From positions 1 through 64,000 of the forward strand of contig JANOQZ010000010.1 in assembly GCA_031415055.1 (NCBI GenBank): a DNA stretch of 64,000 bases, read 5' to 3'. Below the pieces are notes generated by a model that saw nothing but the letters and a program-made list of their open reading frames with translations, was not told the DNA's origin and searched no databases. The translations under genes and the position numbers were made by a program. Of the stretch, positions 1 through 7,078 are shown in pieces. Each line of letters opens with the position of its first letter. The first letter of the stretch is position 1. The stretch comes from JANMOK01 sp031415055. GTDB lineage: Bacteria > Pseudomonadota > Alphaproteobacteria > Rhodobacterales > Rhodobacteraceae.

Positions 1-95
1 TGACCGATGTGTATTTCGACCGCGGCGGATTTCTGTTCCACGGGCGGGTGAAGGCTTTGGCCGACGCCGCGCGTGAGGGCGGATTGAACTTCTAA
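1..95 (+). CDS. rplR: 50S ribosomal protein L18, C-terminal end (partial)
   Basis: The window opens inside this gene; reading from base 3 gives about 30 residues ending in VKALADAAREGGLNF and a TAA stop. This matches the conserved end of L18, the 5S rRNA-binding protein of the large subunit. It lies 11 nt before rpsE, the usual neighbour in the spc operon, and the AAGGAGAG of rpsE overlaps its stop. The N-terminal part is outside the window. Confidence 0.9.
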   Translation, partial: TDVYFDRGGFLFHGRVKALADAAREGGLNF

Positions 96-106
96 GGAGA
101 GACGGA

Positions 107-676
107 ATGGCAAGAGAAGAAAAAGGCCGGGATCGCCGCGACCGCGAAGAAACCCCGGAATTCGCCGACCGTCTGGTGGCGATCAACCGCGTGTCCAAAA
201 CCGTGAAGGGCGGCAAACGATTTGGTTTTGCTGCTTTGGTGGTTGTGGGTGACCAAAAAGGCCGGGTTGGTTATGGCAAGGGCAAGGCCCGTGAGGTGCC
301 AGAGGCAATTCGCAAGGCAACCGAACAGGCGAAACGCCAAATGGTGCGGGTGCCGCTGCGCGATGGCCGCACGCTGCACCACAACATGGAAGGCCGCCAC
401 GGCGCTGGCAAAGTTGTGATGCGTTCGGCCCCGGCCGGAACGGGCATCATCGCCGGTGGTCCGATGCGGGCTGTGTTCGAGATGCTGGGCATCCACGATG
501 TTGTCGCCAAGTCCATCGGGTCGCAGAACCCCTACAACATGATCCGCGCCACGATGGCCGGATTGGCGTTGGAATCCAGCCCCCGAATGATTGCGCAGCG
601 TCGCGGCAAGAAAGTTGCCGACATTCTGCCGCGTTCTGATGCAGCACCGGTTGCTGTTGAACCGACGGAGGCTTGA
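107..676 (+). CDS. rpsE: 30S ribosomal protein S5
   Basis: The 189-residue product is S5, which binds the small subunit near the decoding centre and helps translational accuracy. The N-terminal double-stranded RNA-binding segment (around residues 24-85, with VVVGDQKGRVGYGKGKA) and the C-terminal S5 fold (GTGIIAGGPMRAVFE) are both clear. The ATG at 107 follows a strong AAGGAGAG. It lies between rplR and rpmD as in the standard spc operon. The length is slightly above the E. coli protein because of a short charged N-terminal extension and an acidic tail, common in alphaproteobacteria. Confidence 0.98.
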   Translation: MAREEKGRDRRDREETPEFADRLVAINRVSKTVKGGKRFGFAALVVVGDQKGRVGYGKGKAREVPEAIRKATEQAKRQMVRVPLRDGRTLHHNMEGRHGAGKVVMRSAPAGTGIIAGGPMRAVFEMLGIHDVVAKSIGSQNPYNMIRATMAGLALESSPRMIAQRRGKKVADILPRSDAAPVAVEPTEA

Positions 677-680
677 GAGC

Positions 681-869
681 ATGGCAAAAACTATTCTTGT
701 CCAACAAATAGCTTCGCCATCGCGTCGTCCGGCTGATCAAGGCCAGACTTTGCGCGGGCTGGGCCTGAACAAAATCCGCCGCATTCGCGAGTTGGAAGAC
801 ACGCCGTCGATTCGCGGCATGGTCAACAAGATTCCGCATCTGGCGAGGATCATCGAAGAGCGCGGCTGA
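681..869 (+). CDS. rpmD: 50S ribosomal protein L30
   Basis: A 62-residue L30, a small globular protein of the large subunit. The start is ATG at 681, four bases after the rpsE stop; the sequence begins MAKTILVQQI and contains LRGLGLNKIRR and NKIPHLARI, typical of L30. In most bacteria rplO follows directly; here a terminator and about 2.5 kb of other genes intervene before rplO at 3379. Confidence 0.97.
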   Translation: MAKTILVQQIASPSRRPADQGQTLRGLGLNKIRRIRELEDTPSIRGMVNKIPHLARIIEERG

Positions 870-898
870 ACTCAGTTTGCAGCTGTGAAACAATTCAG

Positions 899-930
899 GG
901 CCGTCCCGCGATGGGGCGGCCTTTTTCTTT
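899..930 (+). terminator. Rho-independent terminator after rpmD
   Basis: The stem GGCCGTCCC / GGGGCGGCC (one G-U pair) closes a short loop and is followed by CTTTTTCTTT. It would end the transcript that carries rpsE and rpmD. That implies rplO and secY need their own promoter. Confidence 0.8.
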
Positions 931-1057
931 GACGAATTCCGGTTCCAACTGTGTGTTTTGCATTTTCAGGGCAGCGTGCTAGGCTGGCCCTCGCGCCGGG
1001 ACTCACGCGCTGTGGGTGCCGGACAGGGTTGAACAACAACAGTTTTGGGAGGAATTC

Positions 1058-1498
1058 ATGGCCACAAAATATGCAGGGGGCTGCGCACATGTGCATGTGA
1101 CTGCGGCGGCGGAGCCGATCGACAACCACGAATGTCATTGTAATGTCTGCAAGGCGGTCACCAAACAGCACACAACCCATGTGGCGTTTTTCAACTATGG
1201 TGACGTCAAGGCCGACCATCCTGAAAAGATGAAGCGGGTGCCGTTCAACGCCAACAACCCGAACGGCCCGCTGGAGATTTGCCTGTGCACCGACTGCGGC
1301 GCGGTGCTGATGCTGGACGACAAACAGAAACGCATCCGCGTCGCGGTGCCGAATGTGATGGGATATGACGACGCCGCGTTCCCTAAGGCGACCTATCATG
1401 CGTTTTGGGATGAGACGAAGGGTTATGAGAAACCGCATGACGGGCGGCCGGTTTATGACGGGCTGCGGCCGGAGTTTCATTGGCCGGCGGGGGCTTGA
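1058..1498 (+). CDS. GFA / CENP-V family zinc-binding protein
   Basis: A 146-residue protein of the glutathione-dependent formaldehyde-activating (GFA) fold. Zinc-ligand cysteines are visible at C9 (GGCAH), C26/C28/C31 (ECHCNVCK) and C75/C77/C80 (CLCTDCG). The family is often annotated as S-hydroxymethylglutathione synthase, but few members have been tested, so the substrate here is unknown. The ATG at 1058 has a GGGAGGA Shine-Dalgarno; the frame is open further upstream without a better start. Its last 20 codons are duplicated at 2357-2416 with only synonymous differences, suggesting that recombination added the next gene behind it. It sits unusually inside the spc ribosomal operon. Confidence 0.85.
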   Translation: MATKYAGGCAHVHVTAAAEPIDNHECHCNVCKAVTKQHTTHVAFFNYGDVKADHPEKMKRVPFNANNPNGPLEICLCTDCGAVLMLDDKQKRIRVAVPNVMGYDDAAFPKATYHAFWDETKGYEKPHDGRPVYDGLRPEFHWPAGA

Positions 1499-1526
1499 GA
1501 ATAGGGAACAAGATTTAGCAGCAATT

Positions 1527-1554
1527 TAGCGCCCTGCCGAATGGTGGGGCGCTA
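1527..1554 (+). terminator. Terminator-like hairpin after GFA gene
   Basis: An inverted repeat TAGCGCCCTGCC / GGTGGGGCGCTA pairs at 10 of 12 positions around a GAAT loop. Only a weak T-rich stretch follows, so it may work poorly as a terminator. The second GFA tail (2357-2416) is also followed by a hairpin with a similar GCCCTGC stem. Confidence 0.5.
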
Positions 1555-1616
1555 GTGCGATTTCTCAGTCGATTACATGCCAAAGTAAGAAAAAACACAG
1601 GCAAATTAGGAATTGG

Positions 1617-2309
1617 GTGTCATCACAGAAGAGATTCTTCGATAGGCTGGTTTTGGACTGGTTGCCGTCGTTCTGTGACGCCCGCGCCGAAGACTTCCAA
1701 CCCGAAGGTTTTGTTCAAACTTCCGCTGACAAGTTGTCGGAACATGACGCTTATTGGTTCATTGCGGCGGTGGAAAGTGGCCTTGTCATGGAAAGTGGAG
1801 GGTTCTTTTCGTCACCTCGAAGTTCGACGAAAGAGCAAATTTTTTGGTCGGGACGAAGCGGTAAAAGTCCAAGACGTATTTCGCTATGGCTGGAACCGGT
1901 TATCGCCTTAGGCGCTGTTGCTAGATTAGTTCAGCAATACGGCTGGCCGTCGGAACTAGTTGGAACCCAGACCAAATATCCTTGGCCATTTGATTTAGCT
2001 TGTTATGGGACAAGTTTGGAAACGGAACGCCTTGTTTGCGAGGTAAAAAAGTCAAGGCAAGAAGTAGAAGTGTTGCTTCGCCATATGATCGACTACGGTC
2101 GCAAAATGCCGCAAACGCTCGAGCCAGTCCTATCCAAAGAGAGGAACGCATATAGAAAAGTCAAAGGGCTTCGCATTTCGCGCGCTGATTTGTTTTGGGC
2201 GCTTGGTCCGGCGGGAGCGAGCCATCTATTCCGTGTAAAGCGCAACGGTTTGGGGCCTCTTATTGAGTTCACAGATGTACCAGAATCGCTTCTCGCATTT
2301 GTCGACTGA
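1617..2309 (+). CDS. Hypothetical protein with PD-(D/E)XK-like motif
   Basis: A 230-residue protein I cannot assign to a named family. It starts at GTG 1617 behind a weak TTAGGA; the AT-rich stretch before it and the base composition differ from the ribosomal genes, which suggests transfer. Residues 120-150 read like the core of a PD-(D/E)XK nuclease: an aspartate in WPFDLACY (D126), then a hydrophobic strand with E142-V-K144 (VCEVKKS) followed by a predicted helix. The C-terminal part (LFWALGPAGASHLFRVKR) is aromatic and basic. No signal peptide or membrane segment is visible. A DNA-cleaving role is an inference from this motif alone; a defence function would fit the flanking repeats and the nearby VapBC pair but is unproven. 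Confidence 0.6.
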   Translation: MSSQKRFFDRLVLDWLPSFCDARAEDFQPEGFVQTSADKLSEHDAYWFIAAVESGLVMESGGFFSSPRSSTKEQIFWSGRSGKSPRRISLWLEPVIALGAVARLVQQYGWPSELVGTQTKYPWPFDLACYGTSLETERLVCEVKKSRQEVEVLLRHMIDYGRKMPQTLEPVLSKERNAYRKVKGLRISRADLFWALGPAGASHLFRVKRNGLGPLIEFTDVPESLLAFVD

Positions 2310-2356
2310 AACTTACAAAAAGCTGCGAATCTCTGCAGGTCTTTGCCAAGCCAAGC

Positions 2357-2416
2357 GACGGTAGGCCAGTTTATGATGGGCTGCGGCCAGAGTTTCATTG
2401 GCCAGCGGGGGCTTGA
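2357..2416 (+). pseudogene. Second copy of the GFA gene tail (20 codons)
   Basis: These 60 nt match 1439-1498, the last 20 codons of the GFA gene, at 54 positions without indels. All six differences are synonymous (for example CCG/CCA three times, GAC/GAT, CGG/AGG), so both copies encode DGRPVYDGLRPEFHWPAGA and the TGA stop. There is no upstream part of a second GFA gene. The pattern suggests the tail of a homologous gene from a related lineage, left when the gene at 1617-2309 was added. Confidence 0.85.
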
Positions 2417-2449
2417 AGGCAAACTGCAAGTCGCCAAGCGCCATCAAGG

Positions 2450-2478
2450 AACGCCCTGCTGAAAGGCAGGGCGTTTTG
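2450..2478 (+). terminator. Rho-independent terminator
   Basis: The stem AACGCCCTGC / GGCAGGGCGTT closes a short TGAAA loop and runs into TTTTGCTTT. It probably ends the GFA/unknown-gene transcript and separates it from the VapBC promoter that follows within 15 nt. Confidence 0.75.
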
Positions 2479-2489
2479 CTTTCGGCGGG

Positions 2490-2537
2490 TTGACTTTTTA
2501 AGATGAAGGATATACTTTGTTGGACATAGGGATATAC
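2490..2537 (+). promoter_or_regulatory. Putative vapBC promoter with direct-repeat operator
   Basis: A TTGACT at 2490-2495 and a TATACT at 2511-2516 are separated by 15 nt, a short but possible sigma-70 spacing. GGATATAC occurs at 2508-2515 and again at 2530-2537, exactly 22 bp (two helical turns) apart, overlapping the -10 region. Type II antitoxins commonly bind such repeats to repress their own operon, so this is a plausible VapB operator. Confidence 0.45.
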
Positions 2538-2551
2538 CAAGGTCCGCAGCC

Positions 2552-2797
2552 ATGCCGCTTTACATCAAAGACCCCGAAGTTTCCGGCCTTGCCGAGGACG
2601 CAGTCAAGTACCTGCATGCTGCGAACAAGACCGAAGCCGTGCGCATGGCGCTAAAGGCGTCCATTGCCGAGGCGCGGGCGAAAATCCCGCTGGAGGAGCG
2701 GATCAAGGAGTTGCAGGACGAGGCTCTTGCCAAACTTGGACCCTTTGACCCGAACTATGACCACAAGGCCGATATGGACGATCTGTGGGGTATGTGA
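2552..2797 (+). CDS. vapB: VapB-type antitoxin
   Basis: An 81-residue protein beginning MPLYIKDPEVSGLAEDAVKY, followed by NKTEAVRMALK. This is the N-terminal DNA-binding pattern of the Rv0623/PSK-type VapB antitoxins, in which a beta strand and helices form a ribbon-helix-helix dimer. The acidic C-terminus (PNYDHKADMDDLWGM) is the usual toxin-wrapping tail. It is encoded four bases ahead of the PIN-domain toxin gene. Its likely role is to neutralise VapC and autoregulate the pair. Confidence 0.85.
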   Translation: MPLYIKDPEVSGLAEDAVKYLHAANKTEAVRMALKASIAEARAKIPLEERIKELQDEALAKLGPFDPNYDHKADMDDLWGM

Positions 2798-2801
2798 GCC
2801 A

Positions 2802-3221
2802 ATGTTCCTTGACGCCAGCGCGGTTGTTGCGATCATTAAGCGTGAGACGGGGTTCGAGGTCTTGTCGGAACGGGCGCAGAGCAGCCCAATGGCTTTGGTC
2901 TATTCTCCCTTGTCGCGGTTTGAGGCCGTTGTAAGCCTTGCTCGGTCCGAAGCGGGCGTGCATAGCGCGTCATCCCCCGAACGGATCGAGGTCGCCTCTG
3001 CGATGGTCGACCGGCTCTTGACTGAACTGGGCGCGACCTGTCTGGACCTGACCGCCAGCATCGGTACCGGGGCGCTGAGCGCCGCGCAGACCTATGGCCG
3101 CGCTGTGGGCCATCCGGCGGGGCTAAACCTTGGCGATTGCTTTGCGTATGCATGCGCAAAGGAGCGACGTGTGGCGTTGCTGTACAAGGGCGGTGATTTC
3201 GCACAAACGGATTTGGCGTAG
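2802..3221 (+). CDS. vapC: VapC-type PIN-domain ribonuclease toxin
   Basis: A 139-residue PIN-domain protein. The acidic metal-binding residues are in place: D4 in MFLDASAVVAII, E41 in SRFEAVVSL, D112 in LNLGDCFAYACAK and D132 in YKGGDFAQTD. VapC proteins are Mg-dependent RNases that typically cut tRNA or rRNA; the target here is unknown. The ATG at 2802 follows the vapB stop by four bases, indicating co-translation. Its TAG stop runs directly into a palindromic repeat (3226-3247). It is unusual to find this pair between rpmD and rplO. Confidence 0.9.
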   Translation: MFLDASAVVAIIKRETGFEVLSERAQSSPMALVYSPLSRFEAVVSLARSEAGVHSASSPERIEVASAMVDRLLTELGATCLDLTASIGTGALSAAQTYGRAVGHPAGLNLGDCFAYACAKERRVALLYKGGDFAQTDLA

Positions 3222-3225
3222 CGGT

Positions 3226-3247
3226 GGCGGGGTGAACCCCGCCCTAC
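3226..3247 (+). repeat. REP-like palindrome ending in CCCTACG
   Basis: A perfect 7-bp inverted repeat GGCGGGG / CCCCGCC around TGAA, followed by CTACG. A similar palindrome-plus-CCTACGG arrangement occurs after the MORN gene (60471-60530). Both abut the stop codon of an accessory gene. Confidence 0.5.
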
Positions 3248-3255
3248 GATCATAC

Positions 3256-3284
3256 TTGAATGTTTTTGGTGTCCCCTCTATACG
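3256..3284 (+). promoter_or_regulatory. Putative sigma-70 promoter for rplO-secY-adk
   Basis: TTGAAT at 3256-3261 and TATACG at 3279-3284 are separated by exactly 17 nt, about 95 nt before the rplO start. Two terminators lie upstream in the inserted segment (899-930, 2450-2478), so a promoter here would be needed to express rplO, secY and adk. Confidence 0.55.
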
Positions 3285-3378
3285 CCCCCGGTGGCCCCCT
3301 ATGGCCATAAGAATCAACAATCGCCGTGTTTGTCCTCGCCGTCGCAGCTTGGGCAGTTCCGGCATAGGAGTTTGCGAC

Positions 3379-3864
3379 ATGAAACTGCATGAACTGCACG
3401 ACAATCCGGGTGCAACCAAAAAGAAAAAACGCGTGGCGCGTGGCCCGGGTTCGGGCAAGGGTAAGACCGCTGGCCGCGGTATCAAGGGTCAGAAATCGCG
3501 TTCGGGTGTGGCGTTGAATGCGTATGAAGGTGGCCAAATGCCGCTGTATATGCGGCTGCCGAAACGCGGCTTTAACGTGCCCAATCCGAACCATTATGCG
3601 GCGACGAACATTGGCTTGATCCAAAAGTTCATCGATGCGGGCAAGATTGACGCGAAAAAGCCGATCACCGAGGATTCGCTGGTTGAATGCGGCCTGATCC
3701 GCCGCAAATTGGACGGCATTCGAGTGCTGGCCAAGGGCGCGATCACCTCGAAAATTTCGATTGCCGTAACGGGCGCTTCCAAAGCGGCGGTTGAGGCGAT
3801 TGAGAAGGCAGGCGGGTCGTTGACGATCACCGTCAAGGTAAAAGCGGAAAAGACAGCCGAGTAA
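3379..3864 (+). CDS. rplO: 50S ribosomal protein L15
   Basis: A 161-residue L15, a late-assembly protein of the large subunit. The glycine- and lysine-rich N-terminus (KKRVARGPGSGKGKTAGRG) and the QMPLYMRLPKRGF motif are diagnostic. I chose ATG 3379 (MKLHELHDNPGATK) behind ATAGGAG; the open frame continues upstream but the extra residues match nothing in L15. It is followed by a strong hairpin and secY. Confidence 0.97.
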   Translation: MKLHELHDNPGATKKKKRVARGPGSGKGKTAGRGIKGQKSRSGVALNAYEGGQMPLYMRLPKRGFNVPNPNHYAATNIGLIQKFIDAGKIDAKKPITEDSLVECGLIRRKLDGIRVLAKGAITSKISIAVTGASKAAVEAIEKAGGSLTITVKVKAEKTAE

Positions 3865-3911
3865 GCCTTGCGGGCGCGGTGATCGCGCCTTAAATCTCGC
3901 AATGTAATTTC

Positions 3912-3946
3912 GCGCCGCTGACGCCGGGATACGGTTTCAGCGGCGC
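3912..3946 (+). promoter_or_regulatory. Hairpin between rplO and secY
   Basis: A perfect 10-bp inverted repeat GCGCCGCTGA / TCAGCGGCGC surrounds a 15-nt loop, ending seven bases before the secY GGAGG. There is no following T-run, so it is more likely an mRNA processing or translational control element than a terminator. Confidence 0.5.
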
Positions 3947-3965
3947 TTCCTTGGAGGGTCGGATA

Positions 3966-5318
3966 TTGGCATCAGCAGCAGAACAGATGGCGGCCAACCT
4001 AAGCTGGGGGTCATTTGGCAAAGCGAAAGAACTGCAAAGCCGCATTCTTTTCGCGCTTGGCCTGCTGATCGTTTATCGGATTGGCACGTTTGTGCCAGTT
4101 CCTGGCATCGATGCAGAACAGCTCAAAGCCTATTTCGAGACCGCCAATCAAGGCATCGGCGGCATGCTGAACATGTTTACCGGCGGTGCGGTTGGCCGTA
4201 TGGCGATCTTTGCATTGGGGATCATGCCGTATATCTCGGCCTCGATCATTGTGCAGTTGATGTCATCGATGGTGCCGTCGTTGGAAGCCTTGAAAAAAGA
4301 GGGTGAATCGGGCCGCAAAAAAATCAACCAATATACAAGATACGGCACCGTTGTTCTGGCAATATTTCAATCCTACGCGATTGCCGTGGGCCTTGAGGGG
4401 CAGGGACTGGCATCCGATCCGGGCCTGTTTTTCCGTGCCAGTTGCATGATTACGCTGGTAGGCGGAACGCTTTTTTTGATGTGGTTGGGCGAGCAGATCA
4501 CTGCGCGGGGCATTGGCAACGGCATTTCGCTGATTATCTTTACCGGCATTATCGCGGGTCTGCCGCAGGCTTTGGCGCAGTTTTTTAGCCAAGGTCGTTC
4601 GGGTGCCTTGTCTTGGCCAGTTATTCTGGGCGTGATCGTGATGATCGTCGTGGTCATCGCCTTTGTCGTGTTCATGGAACGTGCCTTGCGCAAGATCCAT
4701 ATTCAATACCCGCGCAGGCAGGTGGGGATGAAAATGTACGGCGGCGAAAGCTCGCATTTGCCGGTCAAACTAAACCCATCGGGGGTTATTCCGGCGATTT
4801 TCGCCTCGTCGATGTTGTTGCTGCCCACGACAGTCGGCACGTTTTCGGGCACCGGTGGATCGGGCATTCTGAACACCATCGCTGCCTATATGGGGCCGGG
4901 GCAGCCCTTGTATTTGATTTTCTTTGTGGCGATGATCGTGTTCTTTGCGTATTTCTACACCGCCAACGTCGCCTTCAAAACCGAAGATGTCGCCGACAAC
5001 CTGAAAAAGCAGGGCGGTTTTGTGCCGGGAATTCGACCAGGATCAAAGACGGTCGATTACCTTGACTATGTCGTTTCGCGCTTGTTGGTCGTTGGTTCGG
5101 CCTATCTTGCCGCCGTTTGTTTGTTGCCAGAAATCCTGCGTTCGCAGTTCGCCATACCGTTCTACTTTGGCGGCACCTCGTTGTTGATTGTGGTTTCGGT
5201 GACGATGGACACGATCACGCAAATTCAATCGCATATGCTGGCACATCAGTATGAAAGCCTGATCGAGAAATCGAAACTTCGCGGCAAGGGTCGCGCCAAA
5301 GGCAAAGCCCTGCGCTGA
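3966..5318 (+). CDS. secY: Preprotein translocase subunit SecY
   Basis: SecY forms the protein-conducting channel of the Sec translocon in the inner membrane. The 450-residue product has the ten-helix pattern and family signatures (VPVPGID near residue 40, GIMPYISASIIVQLM, LRKQGGFVPGIRPG-like near 330). I place the start at TTG 3966, giving MASAAEQMAANLSW, because this is the usual N-terminus in Rhodobacterales and GGAGG sits 8 nt upstream. The stop overlaps the adk start (TGATG). Confidence 0.95.
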   Translation: MASAAEQMAANLSWGSFGKAKELQSRILFALGLLIVYRIGTFVPVPGIDAEQLKAYFETANQGIGGMLNMFTGGAVGRMAIFALGIMPYISASIIVQLMSSMVPSLEALKKEGESGRKKINQYTRYGTVVLAIFQSYAIAVGLEGQGLASDPGLFFRASCMITLVGGTLFLMWLGEQITARGIGNGISLIIFTGIIAGLPQALAQFFSQGRSGALSWPVILGVIVMIVVVIAFVVFMERALRKIHIQYPRRQVGMKMYGGESSHLPVKLNPSGVIPAIFASSMLLLPTTVGTFSGTGGSGILNTIAAYMGPGQPLYLIFFVAMIVFFAYFYTANVAFKTEDVADNLKKQGGFVPGIRPGSKTVDYLDYVVSRLLVVGSAYLAAVCLLPEILRSQFAIPFYFGGTSLLIVVSVTMDTITQIQSHMLAHQYESLIEKSKLRGKGRAKGKALR

Positions 5319-5968
5319 TGAATATCATCCTGCTTGGCCCCCCCGGCGCTGGCAAAGGCACCCAAGCGCGGTTGCTGGTGGATGAGCGGGGCATGGTGCA
5401 ACTTTCTACCGGCGATATGCTGCGGGCGGCACGAACCTCGGGCACCGAGATGGGTAAGCAAGTCGCCGTTGTCATGGATCGTGGCGAACTGGTGACCGAC
5501 GAAATCGTCATTGGACTGATCGCCGAGCAACTGGATTTGGGTGCGGGCGAAAAGGGCATTATCTTCGATGGTTTTCCGCGCACGTTGAAACAAGCCGATG
5601 CCTTGGGTGCCCTGATGTTGGCGAAAGGCAAGTCGTTGGACCGGGTGATTGAAATGCGGGTCGACGATGAAGTCTTGGTGCGCCGCATTTCGGGGCGGTT
5701 CACTTGCGGGGCTTGTGGTGAGGTTTACCACGACGATACGCATCGGCCCAAATCGGAGCATGCTTGTGATAAATGCGGAGCGGACAAATTCATCCGCCGG
5801 GCCGATGACAATGCGGAAAGTTTGCGGGTACGTTTGATGGCCTATTACAAAGATACCGCGCCCTTGATTGGCTATTATTACGCCAAGGAAAAACTGGCGC
5901 AGATTGATGGCTTGGGCGAGGTTTCTGAAGTCAATGCCCGCGTCAAAAAGGCCTTGAATAATAACTGA
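5318..5968 (+). CDS. adk: Adenylate kinase, zinc-LID type
   Basis: This enzyme interconverts ATP, ADP and AMP in the cytoplasm. The 216-residue protein has the P-loop GPPGAGKGT at residues 7-15, the DGFPRT motif near 84, and a long LID domain whose C130, C133, C150 and C153 form a structural zinc site. Its ATG overlaps the secY TGA by one base, so it is translationally coupled. The secY-adk order is standard for the spc operon. Confidence 0.97.
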   Translation: MNIILLGPPGAGKGTQARLLVDERGMVQLSTGDMLRAARTSGTEMGKQVAVVMDRGELVTDEIVIGLIAEQLDLGAGEKGIIFDGFPRTLKQADALGALMLAKGKSLDRVIEMRVDDEVLVRRISGRFTCGACGEVYHDDTHRPKSEHACDKCGADKFIRRADDNAESLRVRLMAYYKDTAPLIGYYYAKEKLAQIDGLGEVSEVNARVKKALNNN

Positions 5969-5986
5969 AATCTCGCCATTCCGGGG

Positions 5987-6014
5987 TTGACGGCAGGGCG
6001 TGCATTTCTATACT
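5987..6014 (+). promoter_or_regulatory. Sigma-70 promoter upstream of rpsM
   Basis: TTGACG (5987-5992) and TATACT (6009-6014) with a 16-nt spacer form a near-consensus promoter, leaving a leader of about 170 nt before rpsM. It would drive the rpsM-rpsK-rpoA-rplQ (alpha) operon. Confidence 0.65.
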
Positions 6015-6188
6015 GCGCCGTCTCTCAAATGGCAGAGTCGCTGCAAAAGGCTTTCGGGCCCTTGTGGCATTGGAATACAGGCCCGCAGATTCGGGCTTTC
6101 GGACGAGTTGATTCGGATGACGAGCCAACTTGGGATTGTGAAAAAAGGTTCTGGCATCACGGAACCGCAACGAAAGAACGGAGACTAG

Positions 6189-6557
6189 ATGGCCCGTATT
6201 GCAGGGGTTAACATCCCGACCAATAAGCGTGTGCATGTTGCACTGACTTATATCCATGGAATTGGCCGAGATTCGGCGAAGAAAATATGTGACGCCGTCG
6301 GTATCACCGAAGCCCGTCGCGTCAATGATTTGACCGACGCCGAAGTTTTGGCAGTTCGCGAAAATATCGACGCCAACTTCCAAGTCGAAGGCGATTTGCG
6401 CCGTGAAACGCAAATCAACATCAAACGCCTGATGGACCTTGGCTGCTATCGCGGTCTGCGGCATCGTCGTGGCCTTCCCGTGCGTGGACAGCGCACCCAT
6501 ACCAATGCGCGCACGCGCAAAGGTCCGGCGAAAGCTATCGCCGGCAAGAAGAAATAA
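6189..6557 (+). CDS. rpsM: 30S ribosomal protein S13
   Basis: A 122-residue S13, located in the head of the small subunit and contacting tRNA and the large subunit. It shows MARIAGVNIPTNKRVHVALTYIHGIG, and the basic C-terminal RNA-binding end GLRHRRGLPVRGQRTHTNARTRKGP. The ATG at 6189 has ACGGAGA upstream. It is the first gene after the 5987-6014 promoter. Confidence 0.98.
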   Translation: MARIAGVNIPTNKRVHVALTYIHGIGRDSAKKICDAVGITEARRVNDLTDAEVLAVRENIDANFQVEGDLRRETQINIKRLMDLGCYRGLRHRRGLPVRGQRTHTNARTRKGPAKAIAGKKK

Positions 6558-6572
6558 GGGAGGGTTTTCGGT

Positions 6573-6962
6573 ATGGCACGTGAAAAAGCGCGGGTTAAGC
6601 GCAAGGAACGCAAGAACATCACATCCGGGGTTGCCCATGTGAATTCGAGCTTCAACAACACGAAAATCCTGATCGCTGATGCGCAGGGCAATGCGATTGC
6701 CTGGTCGTCGGCGGGCACAATGGGTTTCAAAGGCTCGCGCAAATCGACCCCCTATGCCGCCCAGATGGCGGCAGAAGATGCTGGTCGCAAGGCGCAGGAG
6801 CACGGCATGCGGACGCTGGAAGTCGAAGTTCAGGGTCCCGGTTCGGGACGTGAATCCGCACTTCGGGCGCTGGGCGCTGTTGGTTTCACGATTTCCTCTA
6901 TCCGCGACGTAACACCGATGGCCCACAATGGGTGTCGGCCACCGAAACGTCGCCGCGTCTGA
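6573..6962 (+). CDS. rpsK: 30S ribosomal protein S11
   Basis: A 129-residue S11 of the small-subunit platform. It contains GVAHVNSSFNNTKILI near residue 20, GRESALRAL in the middle, and ends in the conserved NGCRPPKRRRV. It follows rpsM by 15 nt with a GGGAGGG ribosome binding site, the standard order of the alpha operon. Confidence 0.98.
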   Translation: MAREKARVKRKERKNITSGVAHVNSSFNNTKILIADAQGNAIAWSSAGTMGFKGSRKSTPYAAQMAAEDAGRKAQEHGMRTLEVEVQGPGSGRESALRALGAVGFTISSIRDVTPMAHNGCRPPKRRRV

Positions 6963-7078
6963 ACACGTAACACCCGCAGGCTTTTGGCAGTTTTCGCGCC
7001 GAAGGTCTGCGTTCGCAATTTCCTCGGGGGTTCCTGGCCAGACGGATCCGGCCTGTGAACAAGAATGGAGGCAAGAAT

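Noticed and set aside
92..682. Long open frame antisense to rpsE
   Set aside because: It mirrors the codon bias of rpsE on the other strand, has no ribosome binding site and encodes nothing recognisable.
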